From assembly GCA_903933475.1 (NCBI GenBank), contig CAIZKE010000361.1:1-27366 (forward strand): a DNA stretch of 27,366 bases, in the 5' to 3' direction. The number at the start of each line of letters is the position of its first letter. The stretch's first letter is position 1. A program made the position numbers and the translations under genes. This document shows positions 8,738 through 15,756 of this stretch, in pieces. The notes under the pieces are model-generated. The model made no database searches. It was given only the letters and a program-made list of their open reading frames with translations, and was not told the DNA's origin. Source of the DNA: an uncultured Alphaproteobacteria bacterium. GTDB lineage: Bacteria > Pseudomonadota > Alphaproteobacteria > Caulobacterales > Caulobacteraceae.

Positions 8738-9793
8738 ATGACCCGGATACTGACCCCGCCGGAGCCGATCCTCGAGCCCGACCTGCCGATCATCGATCCG
8801 CACCATCACCTCTGGGACCGGCCCGGTGCCCGGGGCATCGACCTGCCGCCACCATCCCACCCCTTCGAGGCCGTGGTCCGCCTCTCGCCCCGCTACCTCT
8901 TCGACGAACTGCTGGCGGACATGACCAGCGGGCACAAGGTCGTCGCAACGGTCTACATGGAGTGCGGTGCCATGTACCGGCGCAGCGCTGAGCCGGCCTT
9001 CCGGCCCGTGGGCGAGACGGAGTTCGTCAATGGCGTCGCCGCCATGTCGGCGAGCGGGATCTACGGCGATGTCCGGGCCTGCGCGGCAATCGTGGGTCAT
9101 GTGGACCTGACTCTCGGTGCCGCAGCGCGGGGTGTACTCGAGGCCCACATGGCGGCCAGCCCGCGGTTCCGGGGCATACGCCATGCCGCCGCCTCGGACG
9201 CAGACCCGGCGGTCCTGGGGCCGCTTGCGGGACGCCCCCCCGGCCTCTACCGGGACACCCGCTTCCGCGAGGGGTTCGCCCAGCTGGCACCTCTGGGCCT
9301 GTCCTTTGACGCCTGGCTCCTGGAGCCGCAGCTGGACGACCTCATCGATCTGGCCCGCGCTTTTCCGGACACGCAGATCATTGTCGACCACGTGGGTACG
9401 CCCCTTGGCCTGGGCGTCTATGCGGGGCGTCGCGAGGAACGTTTTGCAACCTGGCGGGAGAAGATCGGTGCCCTTGCGGCGCTGCCCAATGTGGCCTGCA
9501 AGGTCGGCGGTCTGGCCATGGCCTTTCCAGCCTTTCCCTCCTTCCTCTCCGATCCGCCGGCGTCCTCGGAACAGCTGGCGCGGGAATGGCGGCCCTATGT
9601 GGCGGCCTGCATCGAGGCCTTCGGGACGGACCGCTGCATGTTCGAGAGTAATTTCCCGGTCGACCTGGGATCCTGCGACTACCGGACCCTCTGGAACGCC
9701 TTCAAGCGCCTGGCGTCAGGAGCGTCTGAAACCGAGAAGACCGCGCTCTTCTCGGGGACTGCGCAGAGCATCTACCGGGTCGATCTGGCCTGA
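8738..9793 (+). CDS. Amidohydrolase_2-family (COG3618-like) metal-dependent hydrolase
   Basis: Predicted TIM-barrel hydrolase of 351 residues, of the family that includes lactonases and 2-pyrone-4,6-dicarboxylate hydrolase-like enzymes. The N-terminal strand-1 motif IDPHHHLWD (H22-H24), a mid-protein IIVDHVG (H218) and the C-terminal MFESNFPVD with D309 are the expected metal-binding and catalytic positions. The chosen ATG at 8738 has AAGGA about 9 nt upstream and starts just before the conserved domain; a reading frame continues upstream to 8621 but adds only non-family sequence. A 70-bp gap with a new ribosome-binding site separates it from the acyl-CoA dehydrogenase gene on the same strand, so the two may be co-transcribed. 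The substrate cannot be stated. Confidence 0.87.
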   Translation: MTRILTPPEPILEPDLPIIDPHHHLWDRPGARGIDLPPPSHPFEAVVRLSPRYLFDELLADMTSGHKVVATVYMECGAMYRRSAEPAFRPVGETEFVNGVAAMSASGIYGDVRACAAIVGHVDLTLGAAARGVLEAHMAASPRFRGIRHAAASDADPAVLGPLAGRPPGLYRDTRFREGFAQLAPLGLSFDAWLLEPQLDDLIDLARAFPDTQIIVDHVGTPLGLGVYAGRREERFATWREKIGALAALPNVACKVGGLAMAFPAFPSFLSDPPASSEQLAREWRPYVAACIEAFGTDRCMFESNFPVDLGSCDYRTLWNAFKRLASGASETEKTALFSGTAQSIYRVDLA

Positions 9794-9863
9794 TCCGCCT
9801 CGGGGCCTTGTCCCGGGACGCGTCCGACATCACAGTAGAGTTCAACATAAAGGGGAGAAAACC

Positions 9864-11099
9864 ATGGCGATCGATTTCGAGATTCCGGAAGACGCAAAGG
9901 CCATGCGCGAGCGGGTGCGGCGCTGGGTGCACGAGGAGTGCATCCCGGCTGAGAAGCGGCTCTTGGACCGGGAGTCCTTCAAGCTGGTGCTTGCCGAACT
10001 GCGGGCCAAGGCCAGGTCCCAGGGCCTGTGGACCCCCTTCATCCCCAAGGAGCATGGCGGCATGGGCCTGGGCCCGCTTGCCAACGCCCTGGTCCAAATG
10101 GAGCTGGGCGAAAGCCATCTGGGTGCCCTGTCGATGAACAGCCAGGGGCCTGATGACGCCACCATGCTGACCTTGCTGGCGCACGGTACCGACTTCCAGA
10201 AGGAGAAGTACCTCAAGCCCCTCCTGAATGGCGAGAAGCGCGTCTGCTATTCCATGACGGAGAAGGCCGCCGGCGCCGACGCCACGGGCATGCAGACCCG
10301 GGCGGTGAAGGACGGCAAGGGCAACTACGTCCTGAACGGCGAGAAGTGGTTCTCCTCGGCCGCCAGCGCCGCCGACCTCGCCCTGGTCATGGCCATGACG
10401 GATCCCGAGGCTCCGCGCCACCAGCGCTACTCCACCTTCATCGTCGAACTGCCGAACCCCGGTTACATCATCAAGCGCGACATCCAGACCATGGCGGTGG
10501 AAGGCCCGCTCTCGCACATCATGGGCGGCGGCCACTCCGAGATCGACATCAAGGATCTGGTGGTCCCGGCGGAGAACCTGCTGGGCGGCGAGGGCAATGG
10601 CTTCAACATGGGCCAGCACCGTCTTGCCTACGGCCGCCTGCGGCACGGCATGCACAATGTGGCCCTGGCCCAGCGGGCTCTCGACCTGGCGGTCAAGCAC
10701 GTGACATCGCGCGAGACCTTCGGTCAGAAGCTCTCCAAGCGGCAGGGGGTCCAGTGGATGCTGGCCGATTGTGCGAGCGAGCTCTACATGGCCCGCCTCA
10801 TGCTTCTCCACATCGCCTACAAGGCCGAGAAGGGCATGGACCTGCGGCAGGAGAACTCCATCGCCAAGGTCTTCCTGGCAAACATGGTGCACAAGGTGGT
10901 GGACACCGCCATCCAGTTGCACGGCGCGCTGGGCTACAGCCGCGATACGCCTCTTGCGGCCTGGTACACCCACATCCGCTCGCAGCGGCTAGTGGACGGG
11001 CCGGATGAGGTGCACCGCTGGACCACCGGCCGCAACGTCATCCGCGCCTTCGAGCGGGACGGCACCACGGCGGCGGCGGCGGGCGGGGACCTGCTCTGA
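9864..11099 (+). CDS. Acyl-CoA dehydrogenase
   Basis: FAD-dependent alpha,beta-dehydrogenase of acyl-CoA thioesters, 411 residues. The order is that of the family: N-terminal helical domain, FAD/substrate signature YSMTEKAAGADATG (129-142; a variant of the usual T-E-P-G-A-G-S-D), beta-domain with NGEKWFSS, and C-terminal helices with SRETFGQKLSKRQGVQ. The C-terminus carries DGPDEVHR (378-385), as in ACAD10/11 and related FadE proteins rather than the YEGT of classical medium-chain enzymes. The reading frame is open far upstream, but the ATG at 9864 has AGGGGAG in front and begins at the usual family N-terminus. The gene ends 9 bp from the convergent RNA methyltransferase gene. Its electron acceptor would be ETF, which is not encoded here. 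Confidence 0.94.
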   Translation: MAIDFEIPEDAKAMRERVRRWVHEECIPAEKRLLDRESFKLVLAELRAKARSQGLWTPFIPKEHGGMGLGPLANALVQMELGESHLGALSMNSQGPDDATMLTLLAHGTDFQKEKYLKPLLNGEKRVCYSMTEKAAGADATGMQTRAVKDGKGNYVLNGEKWFSSAASAADLALVMAMTDPEAPRHQRYSTFIVELPNPGYIIKRDIQTMAVEGPLSHIMGGGHSEIDIKDLVVPAENLLGGEGNGFNMGQHRLAYGRLRHGMHNVALAQRALDLAVKHVTSRETFGQKLSKRQGVQWMLADCASELYMARLMLLHIAYKAEKGMDLRQENSIAKVFLANMVHKVVDTAIQLHGALGYSRDTPLAAWYTHIRSQRLVDGPDEVHRWTTGRNVIRAFERDGTTAAAAGGDLL

Positions 11100-11108
11100 C
11101 GATCGGGC

Positions 11109-11918
11109 TCAGCGGCGGGGGCGGGCGGCTTCGTAGAGGGCCACCGCCGCCGCCGCGGCCACGTTGAGACTTTCGAAGCCCCCCGGCATGGGGATGCGAG
11201 CGGTTTCGTCGCAATGTTCGGCCACCAGCCGGCGCACGCCTTCGCCCTCCGAGCCGAGGACCAGAACGACCGGGCCGCCATCCAGCACCTCCGACAGGTC
11301 GCGCGCCGCCCCGCCATCTAGGCCAATAGCCCGCCATCCGAGGTCCGAGAGCCGCTCCAGAGCCCTGGACAGGTTCACCGTCCGGGCCACGGGCAGGATA
11401 TCGACGGCGCCAGCGGCGGCCTTGGCCAGGGCACCAGACAGGCGGGGTGCCCGGCGGTCCTGCAGGATCAGCCCCTTCGCCCCGAAAGCGGCTGCGGACC
11501 TCAGTATCGCCCCGACATTCCCAGGATCCGTGACCTGGTCCAGCATCAGCAGGACCGCGCCGGGCTCTGCAGTGAATTCCTCGAGATCGACGGACTCGGG
11601 TTCGGGCCCCTCCAGGGCCAGGCCCTGGTGAGCGGCACCCGCTGGCAGGATCCGCGCCAGGGCCGGGCCGTCCATGACCTCCAGGGGTGTCAACACACCG
11701 AATCGGCGCTCGAGTTCCAGGGCCCGTTCCGCAGTCGCCAGGATCCGGCGCGGCGTGGGGCGTCCGGGGTTGGACAGGGCCGCCTCCACGGCGTGCACCC
11801 CCCAGATCCACTCTCCGGAAGTCGCCTGAAACCGGGGTTTTCCCGACCCCGCGGACCCGGAAGTTACAGGCGGTCCGCGGCGCTTCCGGCCTGCGTTGCG
11901 TTCGGGTTGCGAGGCCAC
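11109..11918 (-). CDS. rlmB: SpoU/TrmH-family rRNA 2'-O-methyltransferase (RlmB-like)
   Basis: SAM-dependent SPOUT methyltransferase of 269 residues, most like RlmB, which methylates the ribose of 23S rRNA G2251 (E. coli numbering). An N-terminal basic extension (1-30) precedes the substrate-binding domain that starts at WIWGVHAVEAAL. The three SPOUT motifs are present: DQVTDPGNVGAILRSA (127-142) with the catalytic arginine R140, VLGSEGEGVRRLV (220-232) and IPMPGGFESLNVAAA (242-256), which makes the trefoil knot. The start codon is GTG at 11918, with GGAG 11 nt before it. The exact rRNA target is inferred. Its 5' end overlaps the candidate promoter of the tRNA-Tyr/tRNA-Gly/tuf unit on the opposite strand. 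Confidence 0.9.
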   Translation of the reverse strand: MASQPERNAGRKRRGPPVTSGSAGSGKPRFQATSGEWIWGVHAVEAALSNPGRPTPRRILATAERALELERRFGVLTPLEVMDGPALARILPAGAAHQGLALEGPEPESVDLEEFTAEPGAVLLMLDQVTDPGNVGAILRSAAAFGAKGLILQDRRAPRLSGALAKAAAGAVDILPVARTVNLSRALERLSDLGWRAIGLDGGAARDLSEVLDGGPVVLVLGSEGEGVRRLVAEHCDETARIPMPGGFESLNVAAAAAVALYEAARPRR

Positions 11919-11924
11919 TATAAG
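11896..11924 (+). promoter_or_regulatory. Candidate promoter of the tRNA-Tyr-tRNA-Gly-tuf unit
   Basis: TTGCGT (11896-11901) and TATAAG (11919-11924) are separated by exactly 17 nt. This is a sigma70-like match placing a transcription start near 11931, about 50 nt before tRNA-Tyr. The -35 box lies within the first codons of the divergent rlmB gene and the -10 box lies between the rlmB start codon and its ribosome-binding site. Confidence 0.5.
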
Positions 11925-11982
11925 ACGCGCTCCAATTTGAGGGCCGGACTTTTCCGGGTCTTGATAGGATGTCCGGCGCGCT

Positions 11983-12068
11983 GGGGGAATGTCCCGAGTG
12001 GCAAAGGGGGGGGACTGTAAATCCCCTGGCGTAAGCCTTCGTAGGTTCGAGTCCTACTTCCCCCACCA
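11983..12068 (+). tRNA. tRNA-Tyr (anticodon GTA)
   Basis: An 86-nt class II tRNA with encoded CCA (12066-12068). GGGGGAA (11983-11989) pairs with TTCCCCC (12058-12064), the anticodon stem GGGGA/TCCCC encloses CTGTAAA with GTA at 12017-12019, and a long variable arm (around TGGCGTAAGCC) precedes the T-arm GTAGG/CCTAC. It is the first gene of the conserved tRNA-Tyr/tRNA-Gly/tuf unit. Confidence 0.97.
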
Positions 12069-12120
12069 CGCTCCGGAGCTGAACCTAAGTCGAGGAGGCT
12101 CGCAGGAGCGTCGCCCAATT

Positions 12121-12194
12121 GCGGGTATAGCACAATGGTAGTGCAGCAGCCTTCCAAGCTGAGGATGCGGGTTCGATTCCCGCTACCCGCTCCA
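12121..12194 (+). tRNA. tRNA-Gly (anticodon TCC)
   Basis: A 74-nt tRNA with encoded CCA (12192-12194). GCGGGTA (12121-12127) pairs with TACCCGC (12184-12190), the anticodon stem CAGCC/GGCTG-type arm holds TCC at 12153-12155, and the T-loop is TTCGATT. It lies 27 nt before tuf, so tRNA and messenger are probably cut from one transcript, as in the tufB operon of E. coli. Confidence 0.97.
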
Positions 12195-12221
12195 ACCCTC
12201 TAGACCACCCGGCAGGACCCC

Positions 12222-13412
12222 ATGGCCAAAGAGAAATTCGAACGCAACAAGCCGCACTGCAACATTGGCACGATTGGCCATGTTGACCACGGCAAGACGA
12301 CGCTGACGGCTGCGATCACGATGACGCTTGCGAAGTCGGGTGGTGCGACGGCGAAGAAGTATGACGAGATTGACGCGGCTCCTGAGGAGAAGGCGCGTGG
12401 GATCACGATCAACACGGCGCACGTGGAGTATGAGACGGCGAACCGTCACTATGCGCACGTGGACTGCCCCGGGCACGCGGACTACGTGAAGAACATGATC
12501 ACGGGTGCGGCTCAGATGGACGGTGCGATCCTTGTGGTGAGTGCTGCGGACGGCCCGATGCCCCAGACTCGCGAGCACATCCTCCTGGCTCGCCAGGTGG
12601 GGGTTCCGGCCCTGGTGGTCTACATGAACAAGGTCGACCTCGTGGATGACGAGGAGCTTCTGGAGCTTGTGGAGATGGAGGTTCGCGAACTTCTGTCTTC
12701 GTACAACTTCCCGGGTGATGACATTCCGATCGTGAAGGGCTCTGCGAAGGTTGCCCTTGATGGTGGGGATCCGATCATTGGCGAGAACTCGATCCTGGAG
12801 CTGATGACGCAGGTGGATGCGTATATTCCGCAGCCTGAGCGTCCTGTGGATCTTCCGTTCCTGATGCCTGTGGAGGACGTGTTCTCGATTTCTGGCCGCG
12901 GCACGGTTGTGACGGGTCGGATTGAGAAGGGCATTGTGAAGGTTGGCGAGGAAGTCGAGATCGTTGGCATCCGTCCTGTTCAGAAGACGGTTTGCACGGG
13001 TGTCGAGATGTTCCGCAAGCTTCTGGACCAGGGCCAGGCTGGCGACAACGTGGGCGTGCTCCTGCGGGGTACGAAGCGCGAGGATGTTGAGCGTGGGCAG
13101 GTTCTCTGCAAGCCGGGCTCGATCACGCCGCACACGAAGTTTGTGGCGGAGGCCTATATCCTGACGAAGGAGGAGGGCGGTCGTCACACGCCGTTCTTCA
13201 CGAACTATCGTCCTCAGTTTTACTTCCGGACGACGGACGTGACGGGGATTGTTCGCCTGAAGGAAGGCGTTGAGATGATCATGCCTGGCGACAATGTGGA
13301 GCTGGACGTTGAGCTGATCACGCCGATCGCGATGGACCAGGGTCTTCGGTTCGCCATCCGCGAGGGTGGACGTACGGTGGGCGCTGGCGTGGTCTCCAGG
13401 ATCGTCGAGTAG
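12222..13412 (+). CDS. tuf: Elongation factor Tu
   Basis: GTPase that brings aminoacyl-tRNA to the ribosome; 396 residues, the usual bacterial length. The P-loop GHVDHGKT (from residue 18), switch-region RGITIN, DCPGH and the NKVD guanine-specificity motif are all present, followed by complete domains II and III ending in GAGVVSRIVE. AGGA lies 5 nt before the ATG. The gene follows tRNA-Tyr and tRNA-Gly closely and ends before a strong terminator. Codon use is unlike its neighbours: 27 of 28 threonine codons are ACG and one is ACT (Thr of PMPQT), with many GCG, CCG, GTG, GGT and CTT codons. The adjacent ribosomal and rpoB genes use ACC and GCC heavily. Confidence 0.99.
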   Translation: MAKEKFERNKPHCNIGTIGHVDHGKTTLTAAITMTLAKSGGATAKKYDEIDAAPEEKARGITINTAHVEYETANRHYAHVDCPGHADYVKNMITGAAQMDGAILVVSAADGPMPQTREHILLARQVGVPALVVYMNKVDLVDDEELLELVEMEVRELLSSYNFPGDDIPIVKGSAKVALDGGDPIIGENSILELMTQVDAYIPQPERPVDLPFLMPVEDVFSISGRGTVVTGRIEKGIVKVGEEVEIVGIRPVQKTVCTGVEMFRKLLDQGQAGDNVGVLLRGTKREDVERGQVLCKPGSITPHTKFVAEAYILTKEEGGRHTPFFTNYRPQFYFRTTDVTGIVRLKEGVEMIMPGDNVELDVELITPIAMDQGLRFAIREGGRTVGAGVVSRIVE

Positions 13413-13448
13413 GACGCACCTGTCCCCTGGCCTGGCCAGGAAAAATCA

Positions 13449-13482
13449 GGGGCCGCGGAGATCACTCTCCGCGGCCCCTTTT
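13449..13482. terminator. Strong intrinsic terminator after tuf, possibly bidirectional
   Basis: GGGGCCGCGGAGA (13449-13461) and TCTCCGCGGCCCC (13466-13478) form a perfect 13-bp stem around a TCAC loop, followed by TTTT. On the opposite strand the stem is followed, after TGA, by a run of five T (complement of 13441-13445). It could therefore also end the - strand gene that stops at 13510. Confidence 0.92.
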
Positions 13483-13509
13483 CTATGCGCCATGAGGCAT
13501 GGCGGCCGT

Positions 13510-14418
13510 TTAGCGGATCTGACGAACGGAGCTGATCGCCTCGCCCATTCCGAACCTTTGGAGATCGGGCACATCCCGGTCGAAGACCTGGCAGCGTCCG
13601 CGGAAGTTTGCGTCTGTGCAGACCTCCCAGGCCCCACCCCCGACGATCCTGAGGCTATGTGCCGTGTCGTTGAACTGCCTCGGCAGGTTCGAGTACTCCG
13701 AGCGGGCTTCGAAGCCGCCGCCGCCGAAGTTCACGGTTGGGAACATGACCAGGGTCGAAGGTCGGTAACCACCGCCGTTTCCGCCGCCCCAGGGCGGAGG
13801 TGGGGGCGGGGGAGGGTTGGTTGGATAGCCGCCACCCTGGCTGTCCGTCGGACGCAGGGAGCTGACGGCGAAGCCGAGGCCGTAGCGACGCAGGTCCGGA
13901 ACATCACGGTCAAGAATCTGGCAGTTTCCGCGGAAGTTGGCGTCCGAGCATACCTCCCAGCCGGTTCGGCCGACGACTCGCAGGCTCAGGGCCTTGTCAT
14001 TGAAGTAGGCGGGGAGGTTCGAGTACTCCCGGTTCGTGTCGAAGGCCTGGCCGCTGAAGTTCAGGCCGGAGAACAGGGTGGCCTGGGCCTGGGTGTAGGG
14101 CGGTCGACCGCCATTCGTCCCCCCGTTCCACCCGCCACCGGAATTCCCCCCGGACCGGCACTCGAGGCGCCCGTTAAGGTTGGTGATGTAGGTGCAGTTT
14201 CCAACCCTCAGGCTGGTGTTGTTCCAGCGCCCATACCTGTCCTGGCACTGGGCGGTGACAATGGCGTTGGGGCCATACCCCACCGTTGAGACGTTCCTGC
14301 AGGTCTGCCAGTAGTCACCGGTCGGCGGCGGGGCACCGCGCTCCTGCGCGACTGCGGCCCCGGAGGTGACGCTGAACGCCAGTATGGCGGCGGCGATGAG
14401 GCCCGGTAGGCGCATCAT
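13510..14418 (-). CDS. Secreted CVNH plus tandem betagamma-crystallin domain protein
   Basis: Predicted exported protein of 302 residues; no function is assigned. A signal peptide (about 1-24, cut after AVA before QERG) is followed by one cyanovirin-N-like module (about 33-87: QTCRNVS, CQDRYGRWNNTSL, NLNGRLEC). A Gly/Asn linker comes next, then betagamma-crystallin domain 1 (about 110-190), a linker with eight consecutive prolines (202-209) and Gly, and betagamma-crystallin domain 2 (about 221-302). Both domains have NLP..FND.A.SLR and WEVC.DANFRG.C; across a matched 27-residue block 21 positions are identical, so they arose by duplication. The N-D-x-x-x-S segments resemble Ca-binding loops of the family. 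CVNH modules often bind glycans, hence a surface or matrix role is possible. The ATG at 14418 (next codon also ATG) has GGGAGAAG upstream; the frame extends to 14469 but lacks a better start. Confidence 0.85.
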   Translation of the reverse strand: MMRLPGLIAAAILAFSVTSGAAVAQERGAPPPTGDYWQTCRNVSTVGYGPNAIVTAQCQDRYGRWNNTSLRVGNCTYITNLNGRLECRSGGNSGGGWNGGTNGGRPPYTQAQATLFSGLNFSGQAFDTNREYSNLPAYFNDKALSLRVVGRTGWEVCSDANFRGNCQILDRDVPDLRRYGLGFAVSSLRPTDSQGGGYPTNPPPPPPPPWGGGNGGGYRPSTLVMFPTVNFGGGGFEARSEYSNLPRQFNDTAHSLRIVGGGAWEVCTDANFRGRCQVFDRDVPDLQRFGMGEAISSVRQIR

Positions 14419-14510
14419 TGTGTCTTCTCCCTGATTTCGGGCGCGGCGCTTCAGGCCGAGCGCGCGCATCCTTCAACGACTGGGAGCGCGTAGGCAAGAC
14501 CGCGCGCCCC

Positions 14511-14539
14511 TTGCTCAGCAGGGGAGGCGCTGCTAAACG
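14511..14539 (+). promoter_or_regulatory. Candidate promoter of the tRNA-Trp-secE-nusG unit
   Basis: TTGCTC (14511-14516) and TAAACG (14534-14539) are 17 nt apart, about 70 bp before tRNA-Trp. The match is moderate. A promoter is expected here because the terminator after tuf and the inserted - strand gene separate this unit from the tuf promoter. Confidence 0.35.
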
Positions 14540-14611
14540 AGCCGGCTCCGGAGAACCGGGCCCGGCAAGGGTCCGGTCCCGGCGTGTCCGCGCCCCTCGG
14601 GGTCGGAGCAC

Positions 14612-14687
14612 AGGAGTGTAGCTCAGCTGGTAGAGCATCGGTCTCCAAAACCGAGGGCCGGGGGTTCGAGTCCCTCCACTCCTGCCA
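14612..14687 (+). tRNA. tRNA-Trp (anticodon CCA)
   Basis: A 76-nt tRNA with encoded CCA (14685-14687). AGGAGTG (14612-14618) pairs with CACTCCT (14677-14683), the D-arm is GCTC/GAGC, the anticodon stem TCGGT/ACCGA encloses CTCCAAA with CCA at 14645-14647, and the T-loop is TTCGAGT. It sits 69 nt before secE, a common arrangement in bacteria. Confidence 0.97.
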
Positions 14688-14756
14688 CGGGCTGATTATG
14701 TAGGGTTCGGGCCCAAGGGGTCCGGGCAAACAAAGAGAGAGAGTTACGGAACGGCC

Positions 14757-15071
14757 ATGGCCAGGAACAAGGGCTCCAAGCCTCAGGCGATGAAGGAGCG
14801 CGCAGCGAGAACCGCTGCGGCTGTCGCGCCGAATTCCGCCCTGGCCACAGGGCCGGTGGGTGCGCCCAAAAAGCGCGTCGGCGTCCTTCAGTTCATGCGT
14901 GAGGTACGCGCCGAGGCGCGGCGGATCACCTGGACCACGCCGAGGGAGACCTGGATCACCTCGGTCTTCGTCGGCATCATGGTTGTGCTGGCGGCGGTCT
15001 TCCTACAGTTGGTGGACCTGTTCCTCGGCTGGAGCCTCTCGCTCATTCTCAAGTTCGCAAACGGGGGTTGA
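14757..15071 (+). CDS. secE: Preprotein translocase subunit SecE
   Basis: Essential small clamp subunit of the SecYEG channel in the inner membrane, 104 residues. It has the single-span form: a basic Ala-rich N-terminus, the conserved amphipathic segment FMREVRAEARRITWTTPRET (46-65), and one transmembrane helix (about 66-90), with a short C-terminal tail. The N-terminus is longer than in most single-span SecE proteins (about 40 extra residues), but no internal methionine is better placed: M12 and M47 would remove basic or conserved sequence. Followed closely by nusG, as in most bacteria. Confidence 0.95.
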   Translation: MARNKGSKPQAMKERAARTAAAVAPNSALATGPVGAPKKRVGVLQFMREVRAEARRITWTTPRETWITSVFVGIMVVLAAVFLQLVDLFLGWSLSLILKFANGG

Positions 15072-15079
15072 GTCTGGTC

Positions 15080-15643
15080 ATGAACACCGAGGCGCCCGTA
15101 GCGGCAAATCCACGTCACAAGTGGTACATCGTCCACGCCTATTCCAACTTCGAGAAGAAGGTGGCGGACGCGATCCGCGAGCAGGCCCGCACACAGGGCC
15201 TTGAGGACAGGTTTTCCGACATCCTCGTGCCGACAGAGGACGTGGTGGAGATTCGCCGCGGACGGAAGGTCAATGCCGAACGCAAGTTCTTCCCTGGCTA
15301 TGTCCTGGTGAAGATGGAGCTGACGGATGAGGCGTACCACCTGATCAAGAATACACCCAAGGTCACGGGCTTCCTGGGCAGCCAGAACAAGCCCCAGCCA
15401 GTGTCCGAGCGAGAGGTCGCCCGGATCATCGGCGCCATCGAGGAAGGTGTCGAGCGGCCAAAGCCGACCATCACCTTCGAGATCGGCGAGACCGTTCGAG
15501 TCACAGACGGCCCCTTCGCCAGCTTCAATGGCTCGGTGGAACAGGTCGACGAGGATCGCGCTCGCCTGCGCGTGACGGTGTCCATCTTCGGACGCGCCAC
15601 GCCGGTCGAGCTCGAATACGGTCAGGTCGAGAAAGTCGCCTGA
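15080..15643 (+). CDS. nusG: Transcription termination/antitermination factor NusG
   Basis: RNA polymerase-associated factor that affects pausing, Rho termination and coupling to ribosomes; 187 residues from the ATG at 15080. The NGN domain starts at KWYIVHAYSNFEKK and includes RKFFPGYVLVKM and the VTGFLG strand. The KOW domain follows with VRVTDGPFASFNGSVEQVD and ends VELEYGQVEKVA. The start is slightly uncertain: a TTG at 15068 overlaps the secE stop (TTGA) and would add four residues. Neither start has a clear ribosome-binding site, so translation may be coupled to secE. Confidence 0.96.
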   Translation: MNTEAPVAANPRHKWYIVHAYSNFEKKVADAIREQARTQGLEDRFSDILVPTEDVVEIRRGRKVNAERKFFPGYVLVKMELTDEAYHLIKNTPKVTGFLGSQNKPQPVSEREVARIIGAIEEGVERPKPTITFEIGETVRVTDGPFASFNGSVEQVDEDRARLRVTVSIFGRATPVELEYGQVEKVA

Positions 15644-15684
15644 CCGAAACCCGTCCCCGGGCTTCCGGCCAGGGGACTTCAAAT

Positions 15685-15721
15685 CCGTGGGAGGGGAAGC
15701 AGGTCTGACCCCGCACCACGG
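15685..15721 (+). promoter_or_regulatory. Candidate ribosomal protein L1 autoregulatory hairpin in the rplK leader
   Basis: CCGTGG (15685-15690) pairs perfectly with CCACGG (15716-15721). Inside, GA faces GCA as an asymmetric loop, then GGGG (15693-15696) pairs with CCCC (15709-15712), closing a loop that ends in CTGA. A GTGGGAGG-like 5' side with TGAC on the 3' side resembles the L1 binding site of 23S rRNA and of rplK leaders. It is placed 36 nt before rplK, where L1 is known to repress its own operon in other bacteria. Assignment is by shape and position only. Confidence 0.45.
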
Positions 15722-15756
15722 CTCAACCGACCGGGCGTCCGGTCAAAGAGGAGAAG

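Noticed and set aside
9117..9863. Long upstream extension of the acyl-CoA dehydrogenase frame
   Set aside because: It overlaps the amidohydrolase gene out of frame, is Arg/Ser/Trp-rich without family sequence, and a clear ribosome-binding site precedes the ATG at 9864.
12183..13187. 334-codon open frame antisense to tuf
   Set aside because: It is a shadow of the strongly biased tuf codons (His/Arg/Asn-rich, no domain-like pattern), while tuf itself is certain.
13790..13815. Low-complexity G-rich run as a possible quadruplex or repeat element
   Set aside because: It is the reverse strand of the poly-proline linker in the CVNH/crystallin protein; simple codon repetition explains it.
15068..15079. 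TTG start for nusG overlapping the secE stop
   Set aside because: Possible by coupling, but the ATG 12 nt later is the simpler start and gives a normal NusG N-terminus.
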